Shown: positions 23,342 to 32,101, counted from the stretch's first letter. The stretch: DNA of 64,000 nt from Caulobacter sp. 17J80-11 (GCF_014349105.1 NZ_JACSJI010000001.1:186001-250000); one strand, 5' to 3'. A program made the numbers and translations. The notes: generated by a model from the letters alone, not told the origin.

Positions 23342-24811
23342 TCAGCCAGCCGTCGTGGCGATGACACGGGTGTAGAACTCCGCGGCCCGATCCAGGTTCT
23401 CGACCGACACGCGTTCGTTAGTGCCGTGGAAGCGGGAGAGTTCGTCGAACGGCACCAGGAAGGGCGCGAAGCGGTAGACCCGCTCGGCCACGGGCCCGAA
23501 CCAGCGGGAGTCGGTGGCCCCGATGACGATGCCGGGCACGGTCGGCGCGCCGGTCGCCTCGGTGGCCAGGGCCGCCAGGGTGGACCAGGTCGCGTCCGAG
23601 GAGGACGACACCGGCGAGGCCTCGACCGGGGCGGCTTCCCAGCTCAGTTCGACCGGCAGGCCGCGCACCGCCCGGCGCGCGCGGGCCATGACGTCCGCGG
23701 CCCTGTCGCGCGGGTGCAGGCGGTAGTTGATCAGGGCGCTGGCGCGCTGGGGCAGCACGTTCTCCTTCGGCGCGCCCTCCAGCATGGTCGGCGCGAGGGT
23801 GGTGTGCAGCATGGCCGCCAGTTGCGGCGTCTCGCCCATCTTCCCGGCCAGCAGCGGCCCGAACAGCCAGTCGTTCGCCACCAGCATCCGCATCGGCCAG
23901 CCGCCGCCCGCGGCCATGCCGCGCACGGTCTGCGCGCCCGGGCCTTCGAACTGGAGCGGGAAGGGATCGCCGGCGATCCTGTCGACCGCGCGGGCCAAGG
24001 TGACGACCGCGGTCTCCTTCGGCGGCGCGGACGAGTGGCCGCCCTCGGCCGTCGCCGTCACCCGCAGGGTGGCGTAGCCCTTCTCGGCCGTGGACATGAC
24101 CGCCACCGGCTTCCCGGTCAGCGCGTTCGTGGTCACCGCCACGCCGCCCTCGTCCAGCACGAACTCGGGACGGATCTTGCGGTCGGCGAACCATTTGGCG
24201 GCGGTGGCGGCGCCCGAGCCCAGCGCCTCCTCGTCATGGCCGAACACGAAGTAGACCGTGCGCCGGGGCCTGAAGCCGCGCCCGGCCAGGGCGTCGGCCG
24301 CCTCCATCAGCGCCACCAGCGAGCCCTTGTCGTCGAAGGCGCCGCGGCCCCAGACGTAGCCCTCGGCGATCGCGCCGCCGAACGGCGGGCGCACCCAGTC
24401 CTTCTCGGTCCCGGGCGTCACCGGCACCACGTCCTGATGGGCCATCAGCACGATCGGCGGCAGCTTCGGGTCCGAGCCCGGCCAGGCGTAGATCAGGGTG
24501 CGGCCGTCGACCAGCTCGCGGGTCATGGCGGCGTGGGCGGCGGGATAGGTCGCCTGCATCCAGGCGTGCAGCTTGTCCCACTCTTCCCAACGGTTGGCGG
24601 CGGCGTCCTGGTTGGACACGGTCTGGAAGCGGATGGCTTCGCCGAGATGGGCCGCCGCGCGCGCGGCGTCGACCGGGGTGGCGGCGGCCAAAGCGGCGGG
24701 CTTTGCGGCGCCCGCCTCGGGTTTCCAGGTCACGGTGCGCACGGCCACCACGGCGGCCAGCGTCAGCAGGCTCGCGCCCGCGATGAGCGCGACGTTGCGA
24801 ACGACCTTCAT
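23342..24811 (-). CDS. Membrane-anchored M20 family metallopeptidase
   Basis: 489 aa. One N-terminal membrane segment (residues 5-24, RNVALIAGASLLTLAAVVAV) suggests export or anchoring. Zinc-binding motifs of M20 peptidases are seen: VLMAHQDVVPV, WGRGAFDDKGS and FGHDEEALGS. The dimerisation domain lies in the middle, and the final His region is FHGTNERVSVENL near the C-terminus. It resembles PM20D1-type carboxypeptidases. It is divergent from the serine hydrolase at 24895. Confidence 0.87.
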   Translation of the reverse strand: MKVVRNVALIAGASLLTLAAVVAVRTVTWKPEAGAAKPAALAAATPVDAARAAAHLGEAIRFQTVSNQDAAANRWEEWDKLHAWMQATYPAAHAAMTRELVDGRTLIYAWPGSDPKLPPIVLMAHQDVVPVTPGTEKDWVRPPFGGAIAEGYVWGRGAFDDKGSLVALMEAADALAGRGFRPRRTVYFVFGHDEEALGSGAATAAKWFADRKIRPEFVLDEGGVAVTTNALTGKPVAVMSTAEKGYATLRVTATAEGGHSSAPPKETAVVTLARAVDRIAGDPFPLQFEGPGAQTVRGMAAGGGWPMRMLVANDWLFGPLLAGKMGETPQLAAMLHTTLAPTMLEGAPKENVLPQRASALINYRLHPRDRAADVMARARRAVRGLPVELSWEAAPVEASPVSSSSDATWSTLAALATEATGAPTVPGIVIGATDSRWFGPVAERVYRFAPFLVPFDELSRFHGTNERVSVENLDRAAEFYTRVIATTAG

Positions 24812-24853
24812 GACCGTGATTTAACCCCGACTTTGCTGGTGAACGCCCCCCGT

Positions 24854-24867
24854 CGAGCTTAAGCTCG
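24854..24867. promoter_or_regulatory. Perfect 14-bp palindrome in a divergent promoter region
   Basis: CGAGCTTAAGCTCG reads identically on both strands. It is centred in the 83-bp gap between the M20 peptidase and the serine hydrolase, about 30 nt before the latter's start. It could be an operator shared by the two genes. No regulator gene is adjacent. Confidence 0.35.
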
Positions 24868-24894
24868 GCGCTAGCAATGACCAGAGGGCTTCGC

Positions 24895-25995
24895 ATGGAC
24901 CGTCGCGCCTTTGTCGCCGCAGCGCTCGGCGCCGGCTTTCTGCCCGCCGCGGCCCGCGCCCAGGAGGCGGACGCCGCCGCGGACGAGCTGATCGCGCCGA
25001 TCCTGGCCGAGACCGGCGCGCCGGCCCTGGCCGGGGCGGTGGTCACCCGCGACGGCTTCGCCTGGCTGGGCGCTGGGGGCGTGCGCCGGGCCGGCGGCAC
25101 CGACAAGGTGACGGTCGAGGACCAGTGGCACCTGGGCTCCAACACCAAGGCCATGACCGCGGCGCTGTATGCGCGGCTGGCCGAGCAAGGCCGCGCCAAG
25201 TGGGGCGCGGGCGTCGCCGAGCTGTTTCCCAAGCTGAAGACCGATCCCGCCTGGAGCGGGGCGACCATCCAGCAGTTCATGGCCCACCGCGCCGGCCTCA
25301 GCGACAAGGGGCTGATCGACACCGCCTGGCTGATCGCCGCCCAGACCGACCCCCGCCCGCTGCCGGACCAGCGTCGCGCCTTCGTGGCCAAGGCGCTGGG
25401 CGCCAAGCCGGGGCTCGCGTCGGGAACCTACGAATACGCCAACGCCGACTACGTCCTGGCCGGGGCGGCGATCGAGCGGGTCTCCGGCCTCGACTGGGAG
25501 AGCGCGATCCGCACCGAGCTGTTCTCGCCGCTCGGAATCGAAGGGGCCGGCTTCGGCGCGCCTGACGGCGACCAGCCGTGGGGCCATCTGAACGGCGTGG
25601 CCGTCGATCCCATGCAGCTGGGCGCCGACAATCCCGCGGCCATGGGCCCGGCCGGCACGGTGCACATGTCGCTGGAGGACTACGCCAGGTTCCTGCGGGT
25701 GTTCCTGACCGACGGCGGCGAGCTTCTGCAACCGTCGTCGGTGGCGACCCTGACCACGCCCTGGGGCGGCCAGCCCAACGCCTATGCGCTCGGCTGGGGC
25801 ACGCTGGAGCGCCGCCAGTGGGCGAACGGGCCGGTGCTGACCCACAGCGGCTCGAACAACCGCTGGATGGCCGTGGCCATGGTCGCGCCGGCGCGCGGCC
25901 TGGCCTTCGTGACCGTCTCCAACGATCGCGCGAAGGGCGAGAAGGCGACCCAGGCATTGCTGCTGAAGTTGATCGACCGGTTCGCCCGGGCCTGA
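24895..25995 (+). CDS. Beta-lactamase-family serine hydrolase, probably Tat-exported
   Basis: 366 aa. The N-terminus MDRRAFVAAALGAGFLPAAA fits a twin-arginine signal with Ala-Arg-Ala cleavage. The class C/DD-peptidase fold is shown by Ser-x-x-Lys in GSNTKAM, the Tyr-x-Asn motif in EYANADY, and HSGSNN in place of Lys-Thr-Gly. Such proteins include esterases and D-aminopeptidases as well as true beta-lactamases, so a role in resistance should not be assumed. ATG 24895 has AGAGGG 6 nt upstream; an ATG 18 nt earlier lacks a site. Confidence 0.85.
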   Translation: MDRRAFVAAALGAGFLPAAARAQEADAAADELIAPILAETGAPALAGAVVTRDGFAWLGAGGVRRAGGTDKVTVEDQWHLGSNTKAMTAALYARLAEQGRAKWGAGVAELFPKLKTDPAWSGATIQQFMAHRAGLSDKGLIDTAWLIAAQTDPRPLPDQRRAFVAKALGAKPGLASGTYEYANADYVLAGAAIERVSGLDWESAIRTELFSPLGIEGAGFGAPDGDQPWGHLNGVAVDPMQLGADNPAAMGPAGTVHMSLEDYARFLRVFLTDGGELLQPSSVATLTTPWGGQPNAYALGWGTLERRQWANGPVLTHSGSNNRWMAVAMVAPARGLAFVTVSNDRAKGEKATQALLLKLIDRFARA

Positions 25996-26208
25996 GGTCC
26001 AGCGTGGTTGCCGGGCCATAAACCTCTAATTCTGTTGACCGATGGCCGGTCGGCGGGCAGAGATTTAGGGCGATCCGAGATCTAGGCTGCCCACGACGTT
26101 GGTGCACGGGCGAAAGCTCGTCTCCTGAACTGACTGCTTCCGGAACGGATTGTGACTGGGTCGGGCTCGCCTGACCCTCCTGGAAACGGCTCGTTTAGGA
26201 GAGCTTCG
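25996..26208 (+). promoter_or_regulatory. 213-nt leader region of the cold-shock gene
   Basis: No gene is seen here. The only strong element is TTTAGGAGAG just before the cold-shock ATG. TTGACC at 26035-26040 could be a -35 box but no convincing -10 follows at normal spacing. Long structured leaders are usual for cold-shock genes and control their translation; whether this one is transcribed in full is unknown. Confidence 0.3.
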
Positions 26209-26412
26209 ATGGCTAACGGCACGGTGAAGTGGTTCAACGCCACCAAGGGTTACGGCTTCATTCAGCCGGAAGACGGCGGCGCGGACGTGTTCGTGCACGT
26301 CACGGCGGTCCAGCGCGCGGGCCTGCAGGGCCTCGATGAAGGCCAGCGTCTGGCCTACGAGCTGCAGAACGAGCGCGGCAAGACCGCTGCGGTCAACCTG
26401 CAGCCGCTCTGA
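26209..26412 (+). CDS. Cold-shock domain protein
   Basis: 67 aa single-stranded nucleic-acid-binding protein. NGTVKWFNATKGYGFI contains RNP1 and DVFVHVTAVQ contains RNP2, the whole five-strand domain being present. It acts as an RNA chaperone. GGAGAG lies 7 nt before ATG 26209. A strong terminator follows at 26437-26470. Confidence 0.95.
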   Translation: MANGTVKWFNATKGYGFIQPEDGGADVFVHVTAVQRAGLQGLDEGQRLAYELQNERGKTAAVNLQPL

Positions 26413-26436
26413 TTTTTCCGGATCAGAACGAACCCG

Positions 26437-26470
26437 CGGGCGCGGAGGCTCAGGCTTCCGCGCCCGTTTT
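26437..26470 (+). terminator. Rho-independent terminator of the cold-shock gene
   Basis: CGGGCGCGGA (26437-26446) pairs with TCCGCGCCCG (26457-26466) and is followed directly by TTTT. The stem extends inward by a few pairs. It overlaps the last codons of the convergent EamA gene, so that gene ends inside the terminator. Confidence 0.8.
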
Positions 26471-27376
26471 CGTTTGGGCGAGGGCCTGAGCGCTGGCCTG
26501 AGCGCTCGACCGCGCGCTGGACCATTGGGCCAGCACCACGCCCGACAGGGCCAACAGGCCGCCCAGCGCCTGCATCGGCACGATCCGCTCGGCGAAGATG
26601 ATCCAGCCCAGGATCGCCGCCACCACCGGCTGGACGAACACCACCACCGAGGCCGTCGCGGCCGGCAGGCGGCCCAGCGCCCAGGCGATCGCGCCCTGGC
26701 CGGTGACGTGCACCACGGCCAGGCCCGCGCACGCCGCCCAGCCGGCGAGGCCCAGCGGGGTCACCTGCTCGCCCATCACGAGGCTGACCGCCAGCAGCAC
26801 CGGCGTGCCGGCCAGGGTCGACCAGAACATCACCCGCGAGGCCGAGGCGCTCATCCGCGCGGCGCGCACCACCAGGAAGTAGGCCCCGTACCAGGCCGCG
26901 GTCACGACCGAGAGCAGGTTGCCGAGCGTCGGGTTGGTCCCGTGGCCGCCCGCGCCCTTGGCGGCGGCCATCATCCAGGCGCCGGCCAGGGCCAGGCCGA
27001 GCGCGACCACGAACAGCCGCGCCGGCTTCTCCTTGAACATCAGCCAGGCGGCGACGGTGACCACCACCGGCATCAGGTTGGTCAGGACCGTGGCGTTGGT
27101 CACCGAGGTCAGGACCACGCCGTAGTGCCAGCAGGCTAGGTCGCCGGCGAACAGCACGCCGGCCAGAAGGCACAGCTTCCATGGCGTGGCGCCGCCCTCC
27201 GGCTCGCGCTTCGAGAAGGTCATGACCGCCAGCAGCGGCACGGCCAGGAACAGCCGCCAGAAGCCCGCGGCGGCGGGGCCGGTCTCGGTCAGGCGGACCA
27301 GGATCGGGGCGAAACCGATGGCGGCGGCGCCGAGGACGAGGGCGAGGACGGCGGCGCCGCGTTCAGACTTGACCAT
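26450..27376 (-). CDS. EamA/DMT-family transporter
   Basis: 308 aa with about ten hydrophobic segments in two EamA repeats. The repeats meet the family pattern in LTSVTNATVLTNLMPVVV and GRLPAATASVVVFVQPVV, each followed by a helix ending in Leu/Gly/Ala-rich segments. Members export small metabolites such as amino acids; the substrate is unknown. The ATG at 27376 starts MVKSERGAAVLALVLGA, with the first helix following. The tail after the last helix is Ala/Ser/Gln-rich. It lies 38 bp downstream of gluQ on the same strand. Confidence 0.88.
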   Translation of the reverse strand: MVKSERGAAVLALVLGAAAIGFAPILVRLTETGPAAAGFWRLFLAVPLLAVMTFSKREPEGGATPWKLCLLAGVLFAGDLACWHYGVVLTSVTNATVLTNLMPVVVTVAAWLMFKEKPARLFVVALGLALAGAWMMAAAKGAGGHGTNPTLGNLLSVVTAAWYGAYFLVVRAARMSASASRVMFWSTLAGTPVLLAVSLVMGEQVTPLGLAGWAACAGLAVVHVTGQGAIAWALGRLPAATASVVVFVQPVVAAILGWIIFAERIVPMQALGGLLALSGVVLAQWSSARSSAQASAQALAQTKTGAEA

Positions 27377-27414
27377 GGCGGCCCTTGTGAGCCGAAACGC
27401 AGGCGAGTGAAAGC

Positions 27415-28278
27415 TCAGTCGAAGCCGAGTTCGGCGCGCAGTTCGCGCGGCGAGACGCCGCGGGCCCGCAGCTCCCGCAGGGACTCGGCCCGGTCGCGCT
27501 TGGCGAAGCGCCGCCCCTGCGCGTCGGTCAGCAGCGGGTGGTGGCGGTAGCGCGGCGTGGGCAGGTCCAGCAGGGCCTGCAGGAGGCGCTGGATGTGGGT
27601 CGCCTCGAACAGGTCCTGGCCGCGCACCACGTGGCTGACCCCCTGCAGGGCGTCGTCGAACACCGCGGCGAGGTGATAGGCGACGCCGACGTCCTTGCGG
27701 GCCAGCACCACGTCTCCGGCGGTCTCGGGGCGGGCCTGGATCACTCCGGTCTCGCCCAGCGGGCCCTCGCCGGCCTCCGTGAAGGTCAGGGCCTCCCAGC
27801 CGCCGACCGTCTCTTGCGCGCGGTCCAGCGACAGCCGCCAGGCGTAGGGACGTCCTTCGGCCAGCAGGGCGGCCTCGTCGGCCGGGGACAGCGGCTGGCC
27901 GCGGTAGATCGCGCCTTCCGGGCCCTCGCCGGGACCGTGCGGAGCGCGGGCGATCTCGTCCAGGATCTCGCGCCGGGTCTTGAAGCAGCGATAGACCAGG
28001 CCGCGCGCGATCAGCTGATCCAGCGCCCCGCGATACTCGTCGAAATGGGCCGACTGCCGCCGGACCGGCTCCTCCCACTCCAGCCCCAGCCAGGCCAGGT
28101 CGTCGTAGACGCCCTGCTCGTACTCCGGTCGGCAGCGGGTCAGGTCGATGTCCTCGACCCGCAGCAGGAAGCGCCCGCCCTCCGCGCGCGCGGCCGCCTG
28201 CGCCGACAGGGCGGAAAAGGCGTGGCCCCTGTGCAGAAACCCGGTGGGGGAGGGCGCGAAACGGGTGACGAAGCTCAT
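27415..28278 (-). CDS. gluQ: Glutamyl-Q tRNA(Asp) synthetase
   Basis: 287 aa GluRS-like protein lacking the anticodon-binding domain. It charges glutamate onto queuosine at the wobble base of tRNA-Asp. FAPSPTGFLHRGHAFSAL holds the HIGH-type motif, and GRRFAKRDRAESLRELR holds the KMSKS-equivalent in its GluQ form. LLRVEDIDLTRCRPEYE is typical. Start ATG 28278 is only 23 bp from the divergent glycosylase start, so the promoters overlap or the mRNAs have very short leaders. Confidence 0.95.
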   Translation of the reverse strand: MSFVTRFAPSPTGFLHRGHAFSALSAQAAARAEGGRFLLRVEDIDLTRCRPEYEQGVYDDLAWLGLEWEEPVRRQSAHFDEYRGALDQLIARGLVYRCFKTRREILDEIARAPHGPGEGPEGAIYRGQPLSPADEAALLAEGRPYAWRLSLDRAQETVGGWEALTFTEAGEGPLGETGVIQARPETAGDVVLARKDVGVAYHLAAVFDDALQGVSHVVRGQDLFEATHIQRLLQALLDLPTPRYRHHPLLTDAQGRRFAKRDRAESLRELRARGVSPRELRAELGFD

Positions 28279-28301
28279 GGCCTCTGATTACACCCGGTTT
28301 C

Positions 28302-28976
28302 ATGATCGTCGTCCCCTCCGCCGAGGACCTTTTCGCCGCCCGCGCCGCCCTGGTCGAACTGGACCCGGCCCTGGCCCACGCGCACGCGGTGACGCCGGCC
28401 TTCGAGTGGCGCACGCGCGAGGGCGGCTTCGCGGGCCTGCTGCGGATGCTGGTCGAGCAGCAGGTCTCCACGGCCTCGGCCGCCGCCATCTGGCGGCGGG
28501 TGGAGGCGGGCCTCGGCGAGATCGCCCCCGCGCCAGTGCTGGCGCGCCAGATCGAGGACCTGCGCGCGCTCGGCCTGTCCCTGCCCAAGGCCCGCTACGC
28601 CCACGCCATCGCCGAGGCCTGCGCGACGGGCGCGCTCGACTTCGCGGCCTTGCGCGACCTGCCCGACGCCGAGGCGATCGCGCGCCTGACCGCGGTGAAG
28701 GGGATCGGCCGCTGGACCGCGGAGATCTACCTTATGTTCTGCGAGGGCCGCGCCGACATCTTTCCGGGCGGGGACATCGCCCTGCAGGAGGCCATGCGCT
28801 GGGCGGACGCGGCCGAGCGACGCCCGTCCGAGCGCGAGGCCGCCGCCCGCGCCGAACTCTGGCGCCCGCATCGTTCGGTGGCCGCGCACCTGCTGTGGCG
28901 GTGGTACGGCGGCGTCAAACGCGGCGAACTCCCTCGGGAAGACTCGGCCGGCCAAGTCGTGTCGCCCCTGTCATAG
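28302..28976 (+). CDS. DNA-3-methyladenine glycosylase II (AlkA type)
   Basis: 224 aa helix-hairpin-helix GPD base-excision enzyme removing alkylated purines. The hairpin LTAVKGIGRWTAEIYLMFC precedes the catalytic Asp in FPGGDIALQEAM. LVEQQVSTASAAAIWRR is the conserved N-terminal helix pair. The size fits AlkA homologues without the N-terminal domain. ATG 28302 begins MIVVPSAEDLFAAR. The following 145 bp before the HNH gene shows only an AGGAAGGAGG stretch at about 29046-29056. Confidence 0.92.
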   Translation: MIVVPSAEDLFAARAALVELDPALAHAHAVTPAFEWRTREGGFAGLLRMLVEQQVSTASAAAIWRRVEAGLGEIAPAPVLARQIEDLRALGLSLPKARYAHAIAEACATGALDFAALRDLPDAEAIARLTAVKGIGRWTAEIYLMFCEGRADIFPGGDIALQEAMRWADAAERRPSEREAAARAELWRPHRSVAAHLLWRWYGGVKRGELPREDSAGQVVSPLS

Positions 28977-29121
28977 GACCGTCGTCCAGAATCGCGTATA
29001 CGGGGAACTGTCGGGTGACTTCGAAGTCCACCCGGGCGTTCTAGCGAGGAAGGAGGCGTGTCTTCAGTCCGGTCGCATTGAACTCACCCAGGCGGCGTCC
29101 ATCGCCGCGGAGGGCCCACCG

Positions 29122-29682
29122 ATGCAGGTTCTGAGGAACCCGCCGTCGGGCTGGCCGGCCCTCGTGCTGAACGCCGATTATCGGCCGCTGTCCTATTACC
29201 CCCTGTCGCTATGGCCCTGGCAGGAGGTGGTGAAGGCGGTCTTCCAGGATCGCGTCGACGTCGTCTCCACCTACGACAAGGTGGTCCGCTCGCCCTCGAC
29301 CGAATTCCTGTTGCCCAGCGTGGTCTCGCTGAAAGCCTACGTCGACCAGGACCGGTCGCCGGCCTTCACCCGCTTCAACCTGTTCCTGCGCGACTCCTTC
29401 GCCTGCCAGTACTGCGGCTCGGGCGCGGAACTGACCTTCGACCACGTCATGCCGCGCTCGCGCGGCGGGCGCACGACCTGGGAAAACATCGTCGCCGCCT
29501 GCGCCCCCTGCAATCTGCGCAAGGGCGGGCGCACGCCGCGCGAAGCCGACATGCACCCCGCCTCGCGGCCCCACCGGCCCAGCATGTACGAACTGCAGGA
29601 CCTCGGCCGGCGCTTCCCGCCGCACTACCTGCACGAAAGCTGGCTGGACTACCTCTATTGGGACATCGAGCTGGAGGCGTAG
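29122..29682 (+). CDS. HNH endonuclease family protein
   Basis: 186 aa. The HNH/zinc module is seen at residues 92-130: CQYCGSGAELTFDHVMPRS, then TTWENIVAACAPCNLRKGG, giving paired CxxC zinc ligands and the DH...N catalytic residues. The N-terminal LVLNADYRPLSYYPLSLWPW and the whole architecture are those of a widely conserved bacterial HNH protein whose role is still unclear; it is not linked to a mobile element here by homology. It is followed by a recombinase remnant on the opposite strand. Confidence 0.88.
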   Translation: MQVLRNPPSGWPALVLNADYRPLSYYPLSLWPWQEVVKAVFQDRVDVVSTYDKVVRSPSTEFLLPSVVSLKAYVDQDRSPAFTRFNLFLRDSFACQYCGSGAELTFDHVMPRSRGGRTTWENIVAACAPCNLRKGGRTPREADMHPASRPHRPSMYELQDLGRRFPPHYLHESWLDYLYWDIELEA

Positions 29683-29689
29683 TTCTCGA

Positions 29690-29826
29690 CAGACGGCCAT
29701 CCTGGACACGTTCAGACGGGCCGCGATCTGGGTGGGCCGATGCCTTGGGCGTGCAGGTCGGCGATGGCGATCGGGTCGACGGCCTTCCGGCGACCTTTGT
29801 AGACGCCCCGCGCCTTCGCCAACATC
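29690..29826 (-). pseudogene. Serine recombinase (resolvase/invertase) C-terminal remnant, frameshifted
   Basis: Minus-strand translation gives LAKARGVYKGRRKAVDP and then IADLHAQGIG, the linker typical of Tn3/Pin-type resolvases (AKxxGxYKGR). After a 1-nt loss at about 29739 the next frame continues TQIAARLNVSRMAVCREL, the recombinase helix-turn-helix. No catalytic N-terminal domain (Ser nucleophile) is present upstream. It is therefore a broken leftover of a mobile-element gene, between the HNH gene and an unknown membrane protein. Confidence 0.75.
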
Positions 29827-29923
29827 ACGGAGTCGGTGGCGTCCAGCAGCCGCTCGGCCGTGATCTCATTGACGACCGCCGGTGCAGGCGCGCCATAGGC
29901 ACCCGCCGCAACACCCGCGGAAA

Positions 29924-30373
29924 TCAGCCAGACTGCGAAAACGCTCCGAGCTCTTCGCGCGCAGCCTCGGCGAACTCCTTCAGCGGGTCGACGCCCCTTT
30001 CGCTTTTCATCAGGGCCTGCAAATCGGGGATCGACTTGTTCGGCGAGAAGTAGGCGCCGATGATCGTTTCCATGACCTTCTCTGCGGAATCGATCGTTCG
30101 CGGCGTGCACCGGATGCGCATTCTGCTGATCATTCCGTAGAGGCCGACCATGTCCTGGATTTTCGGCTGGTCGCTTTGGGTGGCGTCGCCATAAGCCCCT
30201 GAAGCGGCGACTATGAAGTCTCTGAAGAGGTCCTCGAGGCCCGCGAGGTCATGGGCGAGGCGTGCAGCCCGGGCCTGCGATCGCAGATTCATCCAGCTCG
30301 TGAAGCCCGACGTCAGGCCGCCGATGATCGATCCGCCCAGCGCGGCCAGCGCGGAAACGTACGCCACATCCAT
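29924..30373 (-). CDS. Hypothetical protein with N-terminal membrane segment
   Basis: 149 aa. Residues 4-24 (AYVSALAALGGSIIGGLTSGF) form a Gly/Ala-rich membrane segment. A helical cytoplasmic part follows (FTSWMNLRSQARAARLAHDL, later LYGMISRMRIRCTPRTIDSA). No enzymatic motif is seen. Codon use is less GC-biased at third positions than in neighbouring genes, and it sits in the gene-poor interval next to the recombinase remnant, which suggests acquired DNA. Function is unknown. Confidence 0.6.
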   Translation of the reverse strand: MDVAYVSALAALGGSIIGGLTSGFTSWMNLRSQARAARLAHDLAGLEDLFRDFIVAASGAYGDATQSDQPKIQDMVGLYGMISRMRIRCTPRTIDSAEKVMETIIGAYFSPNKSIPDLQALMKSERGVDPLKEFAEAAREELGAFSQSG

Positions 30374-30541
30374 GACTTACCACCGTTGGTAGACAGCCTC
30401 CGCCACTTACGAGATCAGGATCATGCCACGCATGCTCCCTAATTGAGAGAGCGTGCTGGCCAGCGGAAACGGCTAGAGCGCCGGTCGTCGCGACGGCGGC
30501 GACTACCTGTACGGGGACAGCAAGCTGCAGCCGTAGGTTCG

Positions 30542-30576
30542 GCGCGCGTCCGTCCCGAGACGGGCGCGCACCTTTT
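30542..30576 (+). terminator. Candidate Rho-independent terminator in an otherwise gene-poor gap
   Basis: GCGCGC and CCGTC (30542-30554, with a 2-nt bulge) pair with GACGGGCGCGC (30559-30569), followed by CACCTTTT. It lies in the 277-bp gap between 30374 and 30650. Upstream, a stop-free 19-codon tail (30477-30536, ending SKLQP) may be the end of a lost gene. Otherwise I see nothing in this gap. Confidence 0.4.
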
Positions 30577-30650
30577 GGATGAAATGCACACAGGGCGCTT
30601 TTGCGGATTTCACCCGACTTAAGGGTCGGGGTGTCCGCCCCGGAAGCGCT

Positions 30651-30833
30651 TCAGTCCCGGACCGAATAGTCCACGCTCATGTCGCAGGCGCGCAGCACGG
30701 TGGCGATCCGGGCGGCCTTTTCGACCGCCTTGGCCTTGTCGTCGCAGAGAGTGACCGGGCGACCGTTCACGTTGATCCGCCAGCCCGTCGGGGCCCTGAC
30801 GACGTCGACCCGCACCGTCCTACTCCGCGACAA
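30651..30833 (-). CDS. Small hypothetical protein, DUF2188-like
   Basis: 60 aa, MSRSRTVRVDVVRAPTGWRI then NVNGRPVTLCDDKAKAVEKAARIATVLRA. The pattern (beta strand with GW, then a strand, then an Ala-rich helix beginning at a DDKAKAVEKA turn) resembles small DUF2188-type proteins, though the match is by eye. It has no signal or membrane segment. It is divergent from the exporter operon at 31070. The 236 bp between them should hold that operon's promoter, which I could not identify. Confidence 0.55.
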   Translation of the reverse strand: MSRSRTVRVDVVRAPTGWRINVNGRPVTLCDDKAKAVEKAARIATVLRACDMSVDYSVRD

Positions 30834-31069
30834 ACGCTTACGAACCTTATGGAAACGCTCGGGCGTGGCTTTGGTTCAGAAAAAGCAGCGCTCTTAGGTG
30901 TTTTCGCTGAGGTCGAATTCAGGAACGCGCAGGTAGAAACGCAAGTTCTTTCGAGCCCGGTTCTTCGGTTTGAGGAATGCGTCGGGAGCTTGCGCGGCCA
31001 CTAGCTTCACCAGGATTTTGATGAGGCGTCGCGGGAGGTCTCGACGGCCGGCGTTCGGAAGGCGTCGAC

Positions 31070-32101
31070 ATGTCCAAGAAGACGATCCTCATCCTTGTGG
31101 CCGCCGTCGCCGTGGTGGGCGCGGTCGTCGCCTGGCTGGTCCTGCGCAAGCCCGGCCTGCCGGAGGGTTTGTCCGGCGGCAACGGCCGGCTGGAGGCGAA
31201 GCAGGTCTTCATCGCCACCAAGTACCCCGGACGGATCAAGGAGGTGCTGGTCAACGAGGGCGACACGGTCGAGCCCGGCCAGGTGGTCGCGCGCATGGAC
31301 ACCGAGGCGCTGGAGGCGCAACTGCGCGAAGCCGAGGCCCAGATCGTCGAGGCGCAGGAGGGCCGCAACGTCGCGCTGGCCAACATCGACGTGAAGTCGG
31401 CCGACTACAACTACGCCGCCAAGCAGTACGCCCGCTCGCGCGACCTGGTCCCGCGCGGCGCGGTCAGCGAACAGGAAGCCGAGATCGACAACGCCCACAT
31501 GCTGGCCAGCAAGGCCGAGCTGACCGGGGCGAAGACTCAGGCGACGCAAGCGGGGGCCTCGATCGAGGCGGCCAGGGCGACCGCCGACCGGCTGCGGGCC
31601 GAGATCAAGGACGCCGTGCTGATCGCGCCGATCCACGGACGGATCGACAGCCGCCTGGCCGAGCCCGGCGAAGTGCTGGGGCAGGGCGGGCGCGTGCTGT
31701 CCCTGGTCGATCTCACCGACGTCTACATGTACGTCTTCCTGCCTGAGCGGGTCACCGGCAAGGTCGCGGTGGGGGCGGAGTCGCGCATCGTGCTCGACGC
31801 CGCGCCGCAGTACCCGATCCCGGCCTACGTCTCCTTCGTCTCGCCCTCGGCCCAGTTCACCCCCAAGACGGTGGAGACGCAGGAGGAGCGGCACGCCCTC
31901 ACCTTCCGGGTGAAGCTGCAGATCCCGCGCGAGCGGCTGAAGAACTACGAGCCGCTGATCAAGGCCGGCATCCCAGGCATGGGCTACGTGCGCTACGACC
32001 CCCAGGTCCAGTGGCCCGCGAACCTGCAGCCCAACCCCAATCCGCCGAAGAACCTCGTCGGCGTCCAAGGAACGAGCGGTCAGGGGAAGGGTGAGAAGTG
32101 A
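31070..32101 (+). CDS. HlyD-family periplasmic adaptor of an ABC exporter (YhiI-like)
   Basis: 343 aa membrane-fusion protein. Residues 5-23 ([19 protein letters not shown]) form the anchor. The lipoyl-like half [20 protein letters not shown], a helical hairpin (residues about 85-180) and the second half [19 protein letters not shown] are all present. It joins the inner-membrane transporter to an outer-membrane channel. Its stop overlaps the next gene's GTG start (GTGA at 32098-32101), so this is the first gene of a coupled set. Confidence 0.92.
   Translation: MSKKTILILVAAVAVVGAVVAWLVLRKPGLPEGLSGGNGRLEAKQVFIATKYPGRIKEVLVNEGDTVEPGQVVARMDTEALEAQLREAEAQIVEAQEGRNVALANIDVKSADYNYAAKQYARSRDLVPRGAVSEQEAEIDNAHMLASKAELTGAKTQATQAGASIEAARATADRLRAEIKDAVLIAPIHGRIDSRLAEPGEVLGQGGRVLSLVDLTDVYMYVFLPERVTGKVAVGAESRIVLDAAPQYPIPAYVSFVSPSAQFTPKTVETQEERHALTFRVKLQIPRERLKNYEPLIKAGIPGMGYVRYDPQVQWPANLQPNPNPPKNLVGVQGTSGQGKGEK

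Noticed and set aside
24895-25995. Calling the serine hydrolase a beta-lactamase resistance gene
   Set aside because: The Lys-Thr-Gly motif is replaced by His-Ser-Gly and the family is mostly esterases and peptidases, so resistance is not supported.
30477-30536. Short tail-like frame ending SKLQP as a separate gene
   Set aside because: Only 19 codons after an in-frame stop, with no start or ribosome site; noted as a possible relic only.
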